Positions 16,887 to 26,027 are shown, counted from the first letter of the stretch. The stretch is 64,000 nt of DNA from Mycobacterium terramassiliense (GCF_900157385.1 NZ_LT717701.1:2000219-2064218), one strand, 5' to 3'. Notes: a model not told the origin generated them from the letters alone. Made by a program: numbers and translations.

Positions 16887-18727
16887 TGACAACGTTACTG
16901 AGGCTGGCGACCGCGGGCTCCGTCGACGACGGCAAGTCCACCCTGATCGGGCGGCTGCTCTACGACTCCAAGGCCGTGATGGAGGACCAATGGGCGTCGG
17001 TGGAGCGCACGTCCAAGGAGCGCGGCCACGACTACACCGACCTGGCGCTGGTCACCGACGGCCTGCGGGCCGAGCGGGAGCAGGGCATCACCATCGACGT
17101 CGCCTACCGCTACTTCGCCACTCCCAAGCGGAAATTCATCATCGCCGACACCCCCGGCCACATCCAGTACACCCGCAACATGGTGACCGGCGCGTCGACC
17201 GCTCAGCTGGTGATCGTGCTCGTCGACGCCCGCCACGGGCTGCTCGAGCAGTCCCGCCGGCACGCGTTCCTGGCGTCCCTGCTGGGCATCCAGCACATCG
17301 TGCTCGCCGTCAACAAGATGGACCTGATCGACTGGGACAAAGAGAGATTCGAGTGGATCCGCGACGAGTTCCACGCCTTCGCGGCGCGGCTCGACGTCCA
17401 GGACGTGGCGACCATTCCGATCTCGGCGCTCAACGGCGACAACGTGGTGACCAAGTCGGACAACGCGCCCTGGTACGAGGGGCCGGCGCTGCTGTCGCAC
17501 CTCGAAGAGGTCTACATCGCCGGTGACCGCAACCTGGTCGACGTGCGGTTCCCGGTGCAATACGTCATCCGGCCCCACACCCACGAGCATCAGGACCACC
17601 GCAGTTACGCCGGCACCGTGGCCAGCGGCGTGATGCGCCCCGGCGACGAGGTGGTCGTGCTGCCGATCGGCAAGACCACCCGGATCACCGCGATCGAAGG
17701 CACCAACGGCCCTGTGGAAGAAGCGTTTCCGCCGATGGCCGTCTCGATCAGCCTCGCCGACGAGATCGACATCTCGCGCGGTGACATGATCGCCCGCACC
17801 CACAACCAGCCCAGGGTTGCGCAGGATTTCGACGCGACCGTGTGTTGGATGGCCGACGGTGCGGCGCTGGAACCCGGCCGTGACTACCTGATCAAGCACA
17901 CCACCCGAACGACGCGCGCGCGGGTCACCGCGCTGGAGTACCGGCTCGACGTCAACACCCTGCACCGCGACAAGGCCGCAACGGCGTTGCAGCTCAACGA
18001 GCTTGGCCGCATTTCGCTGCGCACCCAGGTGCCCCTGCTGCTTGACGAGTACACCCGCAACTCCAGCACCGGCTCGTTCATCCTCATCGACCCGAACACC
18101 AACGGCACGGTGGCGGCGGGCATGGTGCTGCGGGACGTTTCGACCCAGGCGTCCAGCCCGAACACCGTGCGGCACAAGTCGCTCGTCGGTGCGGGATCCC
18201 GCCCACGGGGCAGGACGATCTGGTTCACCGGGCTGTCGGGCTCGGGCAAATCGAGCGTGGCCATGGAGGTCGAACGAAAGCTGCTCGAAAGTGGTTTTCC
18301 CGCTTACGTTCTGGACGGCGACAACCTGCGCCACGGCCTGAACGCCGACCTGGGTTTTTCCATGGCCGACCGGGCGGAGAACTTGCGCCGGCTGGCGCAC
18401 GTGGCCGCGCTGCTTGCCGACTCCGGCCAGACCGTGCTGGTGCCGGCGATCAGTCCACTGGCCGAGCATCGCGAACTGGCGCGCAGGGTCCACGCCACGA
18501 GCGGGCTGGAATTTTTCGAAGTCTTCTGCGACACCCCGCTCGACGACTGCGAGAAGCGTGATCCCAAGGGGCTATACGCCAAAGCGCGCGCCGGCGAGAT
18601 CGCGAACTTCACCGGCATCGACAGCCCGTATCAGCAGCCGGAGAACCCGGATCTGCGGCTCACGCCGGATCGCGGCATCGACGAGCAGGCGCAGCTGGTG
18701 ATCGATCTGCTGGAGTTGCGCCCCTAA
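16886..18727 (+). CDS. cysN: Bifunctional sulfate adenylyltransferase subunit 1 / APS kinase CysNC
   Basis: A 613-residue fusion. Residues 1-430 are the CysN GTPase: G1 GSVDDGKST (11-19), G3 DTPGH (88-92), G4 NKMD, then EF-Tu-like beta barrels. Residues 440-613 are APS kinase (CysC) with its own P-loop GLSGSGKSS at 449-457. GTP hydrolysis drives APS formation with CysD, and the kinase makes PAPS, the sulfate donor. The fusion is normal for mycobacteria (Rv1286). Its ATG overlaps the cysD stop by one base. Confidence 0.95.
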   Translation: MTTLLRLATAGSVDDGKSTLIGRLLYDSKAVMEDQWASVERTSKERGHDYTDLALVTDGLRAEREQGITIDVAYRYFATPKRKFIIADTPGHIQYTRNMVTGASTAQLVIVLVDARHGLLEQSRRHAFLASLLGIQHIVLAVNKMDLIDWDKERFEWIRDEFHAFAARLDVQDVATIPISALNGDNVVTKSDNAPWYEGPALLSHLEEVYIAGDRNLVDVRFPVQYVIRPHTHEHQDHRSYAGTVASGVMRPGDEVVVLPIGKTTRITAIEGTNGPVEEAFPPMAVSISLADEIDISRGDMIARTHNQPRVAQDFDATVCWMADGAALEPGRDYLIKHTTRTTRARVTALEYRLDVNTLHRDKAATALQLNELGRISLRTQVPLLLDEYTRNSSTGSFILIDPNTNGTVAAGMVLRDVSTQASSPNTVRHKSLVGAGSRPRGRTIWFTGLSGSGKSSVAMEVERKLLESGFPAYVLDGDNLRHGLNADLGFSMADRAENLRRLAHVAALLADSGQTVLVPAISPLAEHRELARRVHATSGLEFFEVFCDTPLDDCEKRDPKGLYAKARAGEIANFTGIDSPYQQPENPDLRLTPDRGIDEQAQLVIDLLELRP

Positions 18728-18808
18728 AGCGCCCTTACTGCGCCAGATTGCCCCGCCCCGCCTCGCGGACCGCATCGTCGTCTCGGCGCCGGGTGGCACA
18801 ATCCTCAC

Positions 18809-19294
18809 ATGCGGATGTCGGCCAAAGCGGAGTACGCGGTGCGGGCGATGGTCCAGCTCGCGACGGTCGACACCGGCACTCTGGTGACGACCGACGAACT
18901 GGCCCAAGCCCAGGCCATACCGCCGCAGTTCCTCGTCGACATCCTCACCAACCTGCGCACCGACCGGCTGGTGCGAAGCCATCGCGGCCGCGAGGGCGGT
19001 TACGAGCTGGCCCGCCCCGGCAGCGAGATCAGCATCGCCGACGTTTTGCGCTGCATCGACGGCCCGCTGGCCAGCGTCCGCGACATCGGGCTGGGTGACC
19101 TGCCGTATTCCGGGCCCACCGCGCCCCTGGCCGACGTCTGGCGCGCGCTGCGGGCCAGCATGCGCTCGGTCCTGGAGGAAACGACCCTGGCCGACGTCGC
19201 GGCCGGCGCCCTGCCCAAGCACGTCGCACAAATGGCCGATGACTATCGCAGCCAGGAACACACGCGGCACGGCTCACCGCGCAGCGGCGATTAG
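18809..19294 (+). CDS. Rrf2-family transcriptional regulator (Rv1287-like)
   Basis: A 161-residue winged-helix regulator of the Rrf2 family. The DNA-binding domain spans residues 1-75 (MSAKAEYAVRAMVQLA, and the wing GREGGYELARP). It has only one cysteine (RCIDG), so it lacks the three-cysteine iron-sulfur cluster of IscR and NsrR and is more like CymR, the cysteine-metabolism repressor. Its place beside cysDN supports a sulfur-related role, but that is inference. The start is ATG 18809; ATG 18815 is an alternative. The stop overlaps the convergent VOC gene. Confidence 0.85.
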   Translation: MRMSAKAEYAVRAMVQLATVDTGTLVTTDELAQAQAIPPQFLVDILTNLRTDRLVRSHRGREGGYELARPGSEISIADVLRCIDGPLASVRDIGLGDLPYSGPTAPLADVWRALRASMRSVLEETTLADVAAGALPKHVAQMADDYRSQEHTRHGSPRSGD

Positions 19295-19680
19295 CCGTCC
19301 GAGCCGTACGGCCGGGTCAGGATCTCCATGGCGTGGCCGGAGGGATCCAGGAAGTAGACGCCGCGCCCCCCGTGGTTGTGGTTGATCTCGCCCGGCCGTT
19401 GTTGGCGAGGATCCGCCCAGTGCTGCAAGCCACGCGCGGCGATCCTGCCGTAGATGGCGTCGAAGTCGTCGTCGGAAACCAGAAACGCGTAGTGCTGGCG
19501 CCGGATCTCCTCGCCCTGCGGCGCATCGGCGTAGTCGAGGTTGACGCCATGCTCGAGCGTGACGGCCATGAAGTGGCCGAACGGTTGGGGGCTGGGCAGG
19601 CCGAACAGTTCGGCGAGAAATTCCGCGGACTCCCGCTTGTCGCGCGCGGCGACGATGGTGTGGTTGAAACTGATCGCCAT
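19291..19680 (-). CDS. VOC (glyoxalase/dioxygenase fold) protein
   Basis: A 129-residue single VOC module pair. His in FNHTIV, His in RQHYAFLV and Glu in GHAMEILTRP are at the expected metal-ligand positions, and the strand GVYFLDPSGH is the family hallmark. The substrate is unknown; members include glyoxalases, fosfomycin-type thiol transferases and ring-cleavage enzymes. The ATG start at 19678-19680 is natural (MAISFNHT). It marks the start of the accessory block that is absent from M. tuberculosis between Rv1287 and argS. Confidence 0.82.
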   Translation of the reverse strand: MAISFNHTIVAARDKRESAEFLAELFGLPSPQPFGHFMAVTLEHGVNLDYADAPQGEEIRRQHYAFLVSDDDFDAIYGRIAARGLQHWADPRQQRPGEINHNHGGRGVYFLDPSGHAMEILTRPYGSDG

Positions 19681-19701
19681 AAATCCCTTTTACCCCTCCG
19701 A

Positions 19702-19759
19702 CGAGCGTGCGTGTTTGTCCGGCGACACGCCGCAGCGACCGGCATTCTGCGCACGCTCG
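19702..19759. repeat. Palindromic intergenic element
   Basis: Perfect 10-base arms CGAGCGTGCG (19702-19711) and CGCACGCTCG (19750-19759) flank a 38-base middle that holds GGCGACACGCCG, itself able to fold. Elements beginning CGAGCGTGCGTGT are, as I recall, frequent between genes in M. avium-complex genomes. Function unknown; it separates two VOC genes. Confidence 0.5.
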
Positions 19760-19774
19760 CGCGAGGGCCAGGCG

Positions 19775-20197
19775 CTACTTCGGCGCCGTGAGCTCCAGCG
19801 CGATGTTGTCCGGGTCGCGGAACTCCAGGATGTAGGACGGCCCAATGTCTTTGACGGGCTCGTGCCCCACGCCGACTTCGTCGAGATGGGCGGCCGCGAC
19901 GTCCAACTCGGCCTTGCTGCCGACCCGGAACGCAATGTGGTCGAGGCCGACGCGATCCTCGTCGAAGCGGTCCGTTGCGACGGGCCGCAGTCCGAGCAGC
20001 GTGCCGCCGAGGTCGTAGATGACGCCGCCGAACAGGAAGCCGTACTGGCTGCGGGTGGCTTCGTCGGCGTTCTCGGGGACCTCGAGCAACACCGGCCAGC
20101 CGAAGACGCTCTCGTAGAACTGCCGGGACCGCTCGATGTCGGTCACGGTCAGCCGGACGTGCGCGATCGAGGTGCTGGTGAAACCCACCCAGCCCAT
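19775..20197 (-). CDS. VOC family protein
   Basis: A 140-residue protein with two beta-alpha-beta-beta-beta units. The first unit starts IAHVRLTVTDIERS and the second LDHIAFRVGSK; the family end is FRDPDNIALEL with the Glu ligand. The start is the ATG at 20195-20197, giving MGWVGFTST; the frame stays open upstream without similarity. It is not closely similar to the neighbouring VOC protein, so this is not a recent tandem duplication. The gene is divergent from a luciferase-like oxidoreductase, 18 bases away. Substrate unknown. Confidence 0.82.
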   Translation of the reverse strand: MGWVGFTSTSIAHVRLTVTDIERSRQFYESVFGWPVLLEVPENADEATRSQYGFLFGGVIYDLGGTLLGLRPVATDRFDEDRVGLDHIAFRVGSKAELDVAAAHLDEVGVGHEPVKDIGPSYILEFRDPDNIALELTAPK

Positions 20198-20215
20198 GCT
20201 GCCAGAATCGCGTCT

Positions 20216-21106
20216 GTGCAGATAGCGATGACCATGCCGGTAATGGAGCCGGATTTGGATGCGGTGGTGCTCGAAAACTGGGCCCGCGCCATCGATGACG
20301 GCCCGTTTTCGTCGCTGTGCTGGGGCGAGCGGATCGCGTTCGACAACCCGGACAACCTGACGCTGCTCGGTGCGCTGGCGGCCTGGACGCACCGGGTGCG
20401 GCTGCTGACGACCGTGATCGTGCCGCAGCTGCACGACCCCGTGATGCTGGCGAAGGCGCTGGCCACCGGGGACATGCTGTGCGGCGGGCGGCTGACGGTC
20501 GGCATCGGCGTGGGCGGCAGGCTCGAGGACTATCACGCGGTGGGGGCCGACCCGGCAACGCAGACGATGCGCGGCATGGCCGAGCGGGTGGCGGTGATGA
20601 GGAGGGTGTGGGCCGGCGAAAAGCTGACCGAGTCGGTGCTGCCCGTCGGCCCGCCCCCGGTTCAGGCCGGCGGTCCGCCGCTGTTCGTAGGCAGCATCGG
20701 GCCGAAGACCATCCGCGGCGCCGCGGCGTGGGCCGACGGGCTGGCCGGCACCACGCTGGACCTCGACGTCGCCAAGCAGAACGAGCTGTTCGACGTCGCG
20801 CGCGACGCGTGGGCGCAGGCCGGTCGGCCGCAACCGCATCTCGTGACGTCGTTCTGGTTCGCGTTCGGCCCGCCCGAGGAGGCCCGCGCCCAGGTGCATC
20901 GCCACCTGCGGCGCTACATGAACTGGATACCGGCCGAGTATGTCGACGCGATGGCGCCCATGACCGGCTGGGCCGGCAGCGAGGACGAACTGCTGGCGGT
21001 GCTGCGCAAGTTCGAGGGCATCGGCACCGACGAGGTCCAGCTCATCCCGACGAGTTCGGACGTCGACCAGCTGCGCCGCGCGGCCGACGTGGCGGCCCAG
21101 CTCTAG
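20216..21106 (+). CDS. LLM-class (luciferase-like) F420/flavin oxidoreductase
   Basis: A 296-residue TIM-barrel oxidoreductase of the luciferase-like family. The N-terminal strand MQIAMTMPVMEP, the internal GRLTVGIGVGG turn that contacts the cofactor phosphate, and PPLFVGSIGPKTIRGAAAWADG are typical; most mycobacterial members use F420. The GTG at 20216 gives the natural N-terminus; ATG 20228 is an alternative. The 18-bp gap to the divergent VOC gene is very short, so the promoters overlap. Substrate unknown. Confidence 0.83.
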   Translation: MQIAMTMPVMEPDLDAVVLENWARAIDDGPFSSLCWGERIAFDNPDNLTLLGALAAWTHRVRLLTTVIVPQLHDPVMLAKALATGDMLCGGRLTVGIGVGGRLEDYHAVGADPATQTMRGMAERVAVMRRVWAGEKLTESVLPVGPPPVQAGGPPLFVGSIGPKTIRGAAAWADGLAGTTLDLDVAKQNELFDVARDAWAQAGRPQPHLVTSFWFAFGPPEEARAQVHRHLRRYMNWIPAEYVDAMAPMTGWAGSEDELLAVLRKFEGIGTDEVQLIPTSSDVDQLRRAADVAAQL

Positions 21107-21117
21107 TCCAACGGCAG

Positions 21118-22833
21118 CTAGGCCGGGCGGCGCTCGCCCGCGATCTCGGGTTGCTGGGGCGGCTGCCCCTTGCGCAGCGTCGCCAGCAGCTCGCGGTACG
21201 GGCCGACGAGGTAGACGGTATCGCCGGCGCACAGCCGCGCATCGCGACGCGGGTGTAGCTGGACCGGCGCGTCCTCCCGGGTGATCGCGATGACCCGGGT
21301 GTGGGTCGATAGCTCGAACATCCGCAGCCCGTCCAGTTCGCTGCGGGCCGCCACGTGCATGCCGCCGACCATGAACGAGCGCTGCCCGACCCAGAATGTC
21401 CCGAGCACCTGCAGCCCCATGGCGGCGCCGATGAACCACGGCGCGGCCAACTCGACGGTGGAGCGAACGTGTTCGAAGCCGAACCGCTGCCCCACGGCGA
21501 CGCCCAGCGCACGGTCGAAGATCCGCAGCACGATCGGCACGTCGGGCCGGATGACCTCCGGCATCACCCGGGGCCCCAGCATCTCGCGCAGGACGATCCC
21601 GATCTCGATGTTGACCATGTCGTCCTGGGTCAGCACCGCGACCGCGCGGGCGTGCTCAACCCGCGCCGACTCCAGTGTCTGAGGCAGGGTCGCGTCACCG
21701 AAGACCACGGGCACCTCGAGGTCGGCCGCGGTCGACAGGAAGCGGTTGTTCTCGTCGCGTTCGATGACCGCCACGTCGTATCCGGCCGCGACCAGATCCG
21801 CGACCACGCGGCTGCCGAACGACCCCAGCCCGACCACGATGATGTGGTTGCGCAGGTGGCGCGCCTGCCGACGGCCGGCCGAGTAGGCGAAGCGGCGCGA
21901 CAACAGCAGGTCGGCGATGAACGCGACCAGCAGCGCGGTGGTCATCACCCCGGCGAACATCAGCGTGATGCTGAACAGCCGCAACCAGGTCGGTTGGTGC
22001 AGGAAGCTGAAGTCCCCGTAGCCGACGGTCGCGATCGTCTCGGTGCTGAAGTACAGCGCATCGACCCACGTCATCCCGGGATGGGGCTGGTAGGTGAACC
22101 GCAACACGATCGTTGACCCGATCAGCAAGCTGAGCGCGGCGGCCAGCGCGCGGAAAAACATCGGGTTGACGTCGTTGCGCAGCGTCCGCACCGCGTCGAA
22201 CGCGCGCCGCAGCTGGGGCGGGCGGGTGCGCACGCGGGTCGGCCGGGGGATCTTGATGCCCAGGCCGGCCAGCTCGTCCGGGGTGCCGATCATCGCGGTC
22301 CAGTCGCCGGCGTGCACCGGCAGGTCACGGCCCGGGCAGGCCGCCACCTCGCCCGGGGTGGGGGAGTTGGGGCCGTGAATCACCGCCACCGGCGCCAGAT
22401 CGCCGTAGATCTCGCGCAGGGTTCCGTCCCGGGGCGCCTCGGCGTCGGAGACGACGAACGTGATGCCGGCCGCCTCGAACGGGTGCGTGCTGTGGGCCAA
22501 GCACGCCTCGACGACCGAGGGCGCCGCGAGCTCGGCGACGTCGAGGATGGCCCCCGGGCCGTTGTCGTCGGCCACCGCTTCACGGAGAACGTCGTTGCCC
22601 AGCCGCGCGACCACGCGCACCCGGGGGTTGGCTTTCCTTGCCAGCAAGGCGATTTCGAGGTTTATCGCATCATCGTCCCCGGCGCAGACGACGGCGAGCG
22701 CGCGATCGGCCTCGACGTGGGCGAGCTCGGCGGGGCTGGTGAGCTTGACGACGCTGACGCCGGCGTTGTTCAGCTCGTCGATGATCGTCGTGGCCAGCGC
22801 GTCGTCACCGCTGACGATGATGTGCCGTCGCAT
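21118..22833 (-). CDS. Potassium channel with RCK (TrkA-N/C) domains
   Basis: A 571-residue membrane protein. Residues 1-120 form a Rossmann TrkA-N-like domain. Two transmembrane helices around 233-330 flank a pore with the selectivity filter TVGYGD (269-274). A second TrkA-N domain begins at NHIIVVGLGSFGSRVV, and a TrkA-C-like domain closes the protein. The arrangement RCK-pore-RCK makes it a ligand-gated K+ channel or uptake protein of the inner membrane. The first Rossmann loop lacks a clean GxGxxG (VSGDDAL), so only the second is likely to bind nucleotide. ATG start at 22831-22833. Not at this place in M. tuberculosis. Confidence 0.85.
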   Translation of the reverse strand: MRRHIIVSGDDALATTIIDELNNAGVSVVKLTSPAELAHVEADRALAVVCAGDDDAINLEIALLARKANPRVRVVARLGNDVLREAVADDNGPGAILDVAELAAPSVVEACLAHSTHPFEAAGITFVVSDAEAPRDGTLREIYGDLAPVAVIHGPNSPTPGEVAACPGRDLPVHAGDWTAMIGTPDELAGLGIKIPRPTRVRTRPPQLRRAFDAVRTLRNDVNPMFFRALAAALSLLIGSTIVLRFTYQPHPGMTWVDALYFSTETIATVGYGDFSFLHQPTWLRLFSITLMFAGVMTTALLVAFIADLLLSRRFAYSAGRRQARHLRNHIIVVGLGSFGSRVVADLVAAGYDVAVIERDENNRFLSTAADLEVPVVFGDATLPQTLESARVEHARAVAVLTQDDMVNIEIGIVLREMLGPRVMPEVIRPDVPIVLRIFDRALGVAVGQRFGFEHVRSTVELAAPWFIGAAMGLQVLGTFWVGQRSFMVGGMHVAARSELDGLRMFELSTHTRVIAITREDAPVQLHPRRDARLCAGDTVYLVGPYRELLATLRKGQPPQQPEIAGERRPA

Positions 22834-22993
22834 GCTAGAGCGGTGGATCGCCGTCTTGAGGGGTCATCGATGCATTATCGCCGCCGAGGCGGCAAGACAC
22901 GAGTTCACGCGCCGGTTTGCTACCTCGTCGACACGCCGGATCGGCCCACCGGCGACGGACGCAGCGGGGCTGAACCGTTGTCCCGCAACGAAA

Positions 22994-23365
22994 TCAGAGG
23001 ACCTTGACGTCGGACGGGGACCAGAACGCCCGCATCGACAAGATCTTGGCGTCCTCGTCGAACGTCATGTGCGAGATGGGCGAGATGCGGCTGCGGCTGT
23101 CGCCGGTGACGAGCGTGAGGTGCCACAGATAGGCCGCCTCGCTGCCGCCGACCCGCAGCTGCGCGAGTTCGGTTTCTTTCTCGATGTCTTGGAAACCCGC
23201 GTAGAACCCGCGGATGGCGTCGTGTCCGCGGAGCACGTCCGATCCGATCGGGTCCTCGACGGTCGCGTCGGCGGCATAGAGGGTCAGGATCTCGTCGGTA
23301 TTGCCGGCGGCGACGAGCTCGAGGTAGCGATTGACGGTCTGCGCGATGGCTTCCTGGGAGGGCAT
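22994..23365 (-). CDS. SnoaL/ketosteroid-isomerase-like protein
   Basis: A 123-residue NTF2-fold protein. The N-terminal helix and the strand TLYAADATVEDPIGSD resemble delta5-3-ketosteroid isomerases, with an aspartate at the general-base position. The start is the ATG at 23363-23365 (MPSQEAIAQ); 16 codons of open frame upstream are unlikely to be coding because they overlap the promoter of the divergent Nudix gene 37 bases away. It may act on steroid or polyketide substrates; unproven. Confidence 0.8.
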   Translation of the reverse strand: MPSQEAIAQTVNRYLELVAAGNTDEILTLYAADATVEDPIGSDVLRGHDAIRGFYAGFQDIEKETELAQLRVGGSEAAYLWHLTLVTGDSRSRISPISHMTFDEDAKILSMRAFWSPSDVKVL

Positions 23366-23402
23366 GGCTTGGAAACATACTCCTCGCCGCGATACTGGCG
23401 GT

Positions 23403-23939
23403 GTGCCTTTCATCGAATGCGTCGCGTCCCGCGAGGTCTACCGGAACCGCTGGCTGGTGATCCGCGAGGACGACATCCGCCGTCCCGACGGCAGTCTCGG
23501 CATCTACGCCGTGGTGGACAAGCCGACCTACGCGCTGGTGATGCCGTACGACGGCAACCGCTTCCGGCTGGTGGAGCAGTTCCGGTATCCGCTCGGCGCG
23601 CGGCGCTGGGAGTTCCCGCAGGGCAGCGCCCCGGACCTCGTCGACGCCGAGCCGTCGCGGTTGGCCGAGCGCGAGTTGCGCGAGGAGACCGGGCTGCGCG
23701 CGACGTCGTTCGAGGCGCTCGGCCAGCTCGACGTCGCCGCCGGGATGAGCAGCCAGCGCGGCTGGGTATTCCTGGCCACCGGGATCGTCGAGGGTGAGTC
23801 GGATCGCGAGCACGAGGAACAGGACATGCGCAGCGAGTGGTTCTCGCGCGACGACGTCGAGCAGATGATGCGCACCGGGGTGATCGTCGACGCGCAGTCG
23901 GTCGCCGCCTACGGCTTGTTCCTGCTGCGGGATGGATGA
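23403..23939 (+). CDS. Nudix hydrolase (ADP-ribose pyrophosphatase-like)
   Basis: A 178-residue Nudix enzyme. The Nudix helix reads RELREETGL, the part of the box that holds the metal-binding glutamates; the upstream half departs from the strict GX5EX7 spacing. WEFPQGS before it and the overall layout (LVMPYDGNRFRLVEQFRYPLG) point to the ADP-ribose/NDP-sugar pyrophosphatase group. Starts at GTG 23403 (MPFIECVAS). Probably housekeeping of nucleotide diphosphate derivatives. Confidence 0.85.
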   Translation: MPFIECVASREVYRNRWLVIREDDIRRPDGSLGIYAVVDKPTYALVMPYDGNRFRLVEQFRYPLGARRWEFPQGSAPDLVDAEPSRLAERELREETGLRATSFEALGQLDVAAGMSSQRGWVFLATGIVEGESDREHEEQDMRSEWFSRDDVEQMMRTGVIVDAQSVAAYGLFLLRDG

Positions 23940-23969
23940 CTTCCGGGTCGGTCGCCGGTCAGTACCGGC

Positions 23970-24499
23970 ATGACGATCACATTCCGCAATCTCGACGGGT
24001 ACGGTGCGCCGCCCATTGAGTGGGACCGCGTCCGGGCAGTGCTGGACGGCGAGCTGACGCAGGCGCCGGGGACCGGCGGACCGCACCGCCACACCGTCTG
24101 GCTGAGCACGATCAATCCCGGCGGCAGCCCGCACGTCATGGCGGTCGAGTTACCCAGGATGACGGCACCTGGTACTTCACGTCCGGCCCTGCGACCCGCA
24201 AGTCGCGCAATCTGGCCCGCGATCCGCGATGCGTGGTCACCGTCGCCACGGAACCGTTCGACCTCGTCATCGAGGGTGTCGCACGACGGGTGACGTCCGC
24301 GGGCGAACTACGTTCCGTCGCAGATTCTTTCGTCAAAGGCGGCTGGCCATGCGAGGTCGCGGGCGACGCCCTGACGGCGGAATGCAGCGCACAGTCGGCC
24401 GGCCCGCCGCCGTGGCACGTCTACCGCGTGAGCCCGTCGACGGTGTTCGCGCTGGGCACTGCGGGACCGTTCGGCGCGACAAAGTTTCAGCTGGACTGA
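23970..24499 (+). pseudogene. Frameshifted pyridoxamine-phosphate-oxidase-fold (F420/FMN) protein
   Basis: Two overlapping frames encode halves of one protein of about 175 residues. Frame one starts at ATG 23970 and ends its similarity at SPHVMAV (about 24146). The second frame continues with DDGTWYFTSGPATRKSRNLARDPRC, then to GPFGATKFQLD at 24499. This is the split-barrel flavin/F420 oxidoreductase family, where those two motifs are normally contiguous. Joining them requires a one-base loss near 24140-24160. Either the gene is broken or the assembly dropped a base. The 3' end overlaps the convergent tetR gene by 13 bases. Confidence 0.75.
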
Positions 24500-25065
24500 G
24501 CGGGAAGTCCGGCCGCCGCCCGGATCTCGCGGCGCGCCGCGGCACGATCGGCGTCGGGAAAGATGTAGTGGGTCAACGCGGTTCGCGCGATCGCACCGGC
24601 GAGGTCGCGGGGATCCACCGCCGTGGCGAAGGCGCCCTCGCGGGCGCAGCGCCGCAATACGGTCGTCAAACCCTCGGCGAGCATCGGCAACGCCTGGGCC
24701 ATCTGATCGTGCGCGAACGCCGGCTCCAGGTCGAGCAGCCGGCCGGGCGGTTGGGCCTCGACGAAGGTCGCGACGACGTCCACCGCGGCCTGCAGCCGTG
24801 CAACCCCGACGACGCCGGACATCGCGTGGTCCATCGCGGCGTTGAAGCGACGGCGCTCGCGTTTGCCCAACGCGTCGATCAGCTCCTCTTTGGAGGCGAA
24901 GTAGCGGTAGATCGTCGGCCGCGACACCCCGGCCCGCGCCGCCACGTCTGACAGCGACAACTTGCGTGCCCCGGCCCGGAACACCAGCCGCTGGGCCGCG
25001 TCGAGGATCCGGTCGGTCAGATCCACCTCGCCGGCCCCTACAGTTTGCCGAGCCCGCGCAGCCAC
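24487..25065 (-). CDS. TetR-family transcriptional regulator
   Basis: A regulator of up to 192 residues. The N-terminal helix-turn-helix is LSLSDVAARAGVSRPTIYRYFASKEELI, diagnostic for TetR; the C-terminal ligand domain is generic. The ATG at 25063-25065 overlaps the upstream dehydrogenase by 28 bases. A GTG at 25024-25026 (MDLTDRILDAAQ) avoids this and may be the true start. It is cotranscribed with the NAD-epimerase gene and probably represses it and perhaps the divergent SDR at 26110. Confidence 0.85.
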   Translation of the reverse strand: MAARARQTVGAGEVDLTDRILDAAQRLVFRAGARKLSLSDVAARAGVSRPTIYRYFASKEELIDALGKRERRRFNAAMDHAMSGVVGVARLQAAVDVVATFVEAQPPGRLLDLEPAFAHDQMAQALPMLAEGLTTVLRRCAREGAFATAVDPRDLAGAIARTALTHYIFPDADRAAARREIRAAAGLPAQSS

Positions 25066-26027
25066 GAGATCAGCAGGCGCAGGCCGTCATCGAAGGACAT
25101 GGGCGCATAGCCCAGGCGCCGGGTGGTCAGGTTGTCGGTCGCCCTGGGCCTGCGCTCGCTCTTGGCCGCGGCGGCCGCGATGGCCATCAGGGTGGGGCCG
25201 AATTCGGCGGTCAACGCGTCGGGGTCCGTGCGGTAGTCGAGATCCTCGACGCGATGGTCGATCCCGGCGATCTCACACGCGCGGTTGATGCCCCCGGCGG
25301 TGCTGAAGGTGTCCTCGGGCCGGCCGACCAGCAGGTAGCGCTCACCGGCGACCCCCTTGTCCAGCGCGGCGATGGAGCCCTTCGCGACGTCGGCGCCCGC
25401 CACCCAGGTCACCGGAAAAGCCAGGTAGCGCTTGATCTTTCCGCGCATGCCGGCCAGCAGCACTCGGTTGAAGCTGGTGCGGTGCAAGGCGCGTTCGACG
25501 ACCAGGCCGGGGCCGAAGATCGCGCCCGGGTGGCAGGTCAGCACGTCCTCGCCCGCGGCGGCGCGCTCGTGTGCGTCCAGGAACGCGGCGAGCTTGGTGA
25601 CGGTGTAGGGGTCGCCCGGCGGGTTGCGCAGCACGGGCGCCTCTTCGAAGTCGACGCCGGTGCTCAGATCGAGGAACGTGGCGGTGCTCAGCGCGACGAC
25701 GCGACGCATGCCGTGGGCTTTGGCCGCATCCAGGACGTTCGCGGTGCCGACCATGTTGACGGCCTTGAAGTCCTCCAGGTCCTGGCTCGCGCCGCCCAGC
25801 AGCGCCGCGCAATGAATGGCCGCCTCGGCCCCGTGGGCCGCGCGCAGCACGTCGCCGGCGTCGGTGATGTCGCCCTTGACCAGCTCCACGCCGAGCCCCG
25901 CCAGCGCCGTCGCCTCGTCGGGGTTGCGCACCAGCGCGCGCACGCGGTCGCCCCGCTCGATCAGCTGCTGGCACACGTTGCCGCCGGTCTGCCCGGTCGC
26001 GCCGGTGACGAAGATCGTGCTGCTCAT
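25038..26027 (-). CDS. NAD-dependent epimerase/dehydratase family protein
   Basis: A 329-residue extended SDR. The nucleotide site is VTGATGQTGGNV at residues 7-18, and the catalytic Tyr/Lys appear as DPYTVTK, a YxxxK motif. The ATG at 26025-26027 follows GGAGGG, a strong ribosome binding site. The class covers sugar epimerases, 3-beta-hydroxysteroid dehydrogenases and dihydroflavonol reductases; the substrate cannot be assigned. It heads a two-gene unit with tetR, opposite the SDR gene at 26110. Confidence 0.85.
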   Translation of the reverse strand: MSSTIFVTGATGQTGGNVCQQLIERGDRVRALVRNPDEATALAGLGVELVKGDITDAGDVLRAAHGAEAAIHCAALLGGASQDLEDFKAVNMVGTANVLDAAKAHGMRRVVALSTATFLDLSTGVDFEEAPVLRNPPGDPYTVTKLAAFLDAHERAAAGEDVLTCHPGAIFGPGLVVERALHRTSFNRVLLAGMRGKIKRYLAFPVTWVAGADVAKGSIAALDKGVAGERYLLVGRPEDTFSTAGGINRACEIAGIDHRVEDLDYRTDPDALTAEFGPTLMAIAAAAAKSERRPRATDNLTTRRLGYAPMSFDDGLRLLISWLRGLGKL

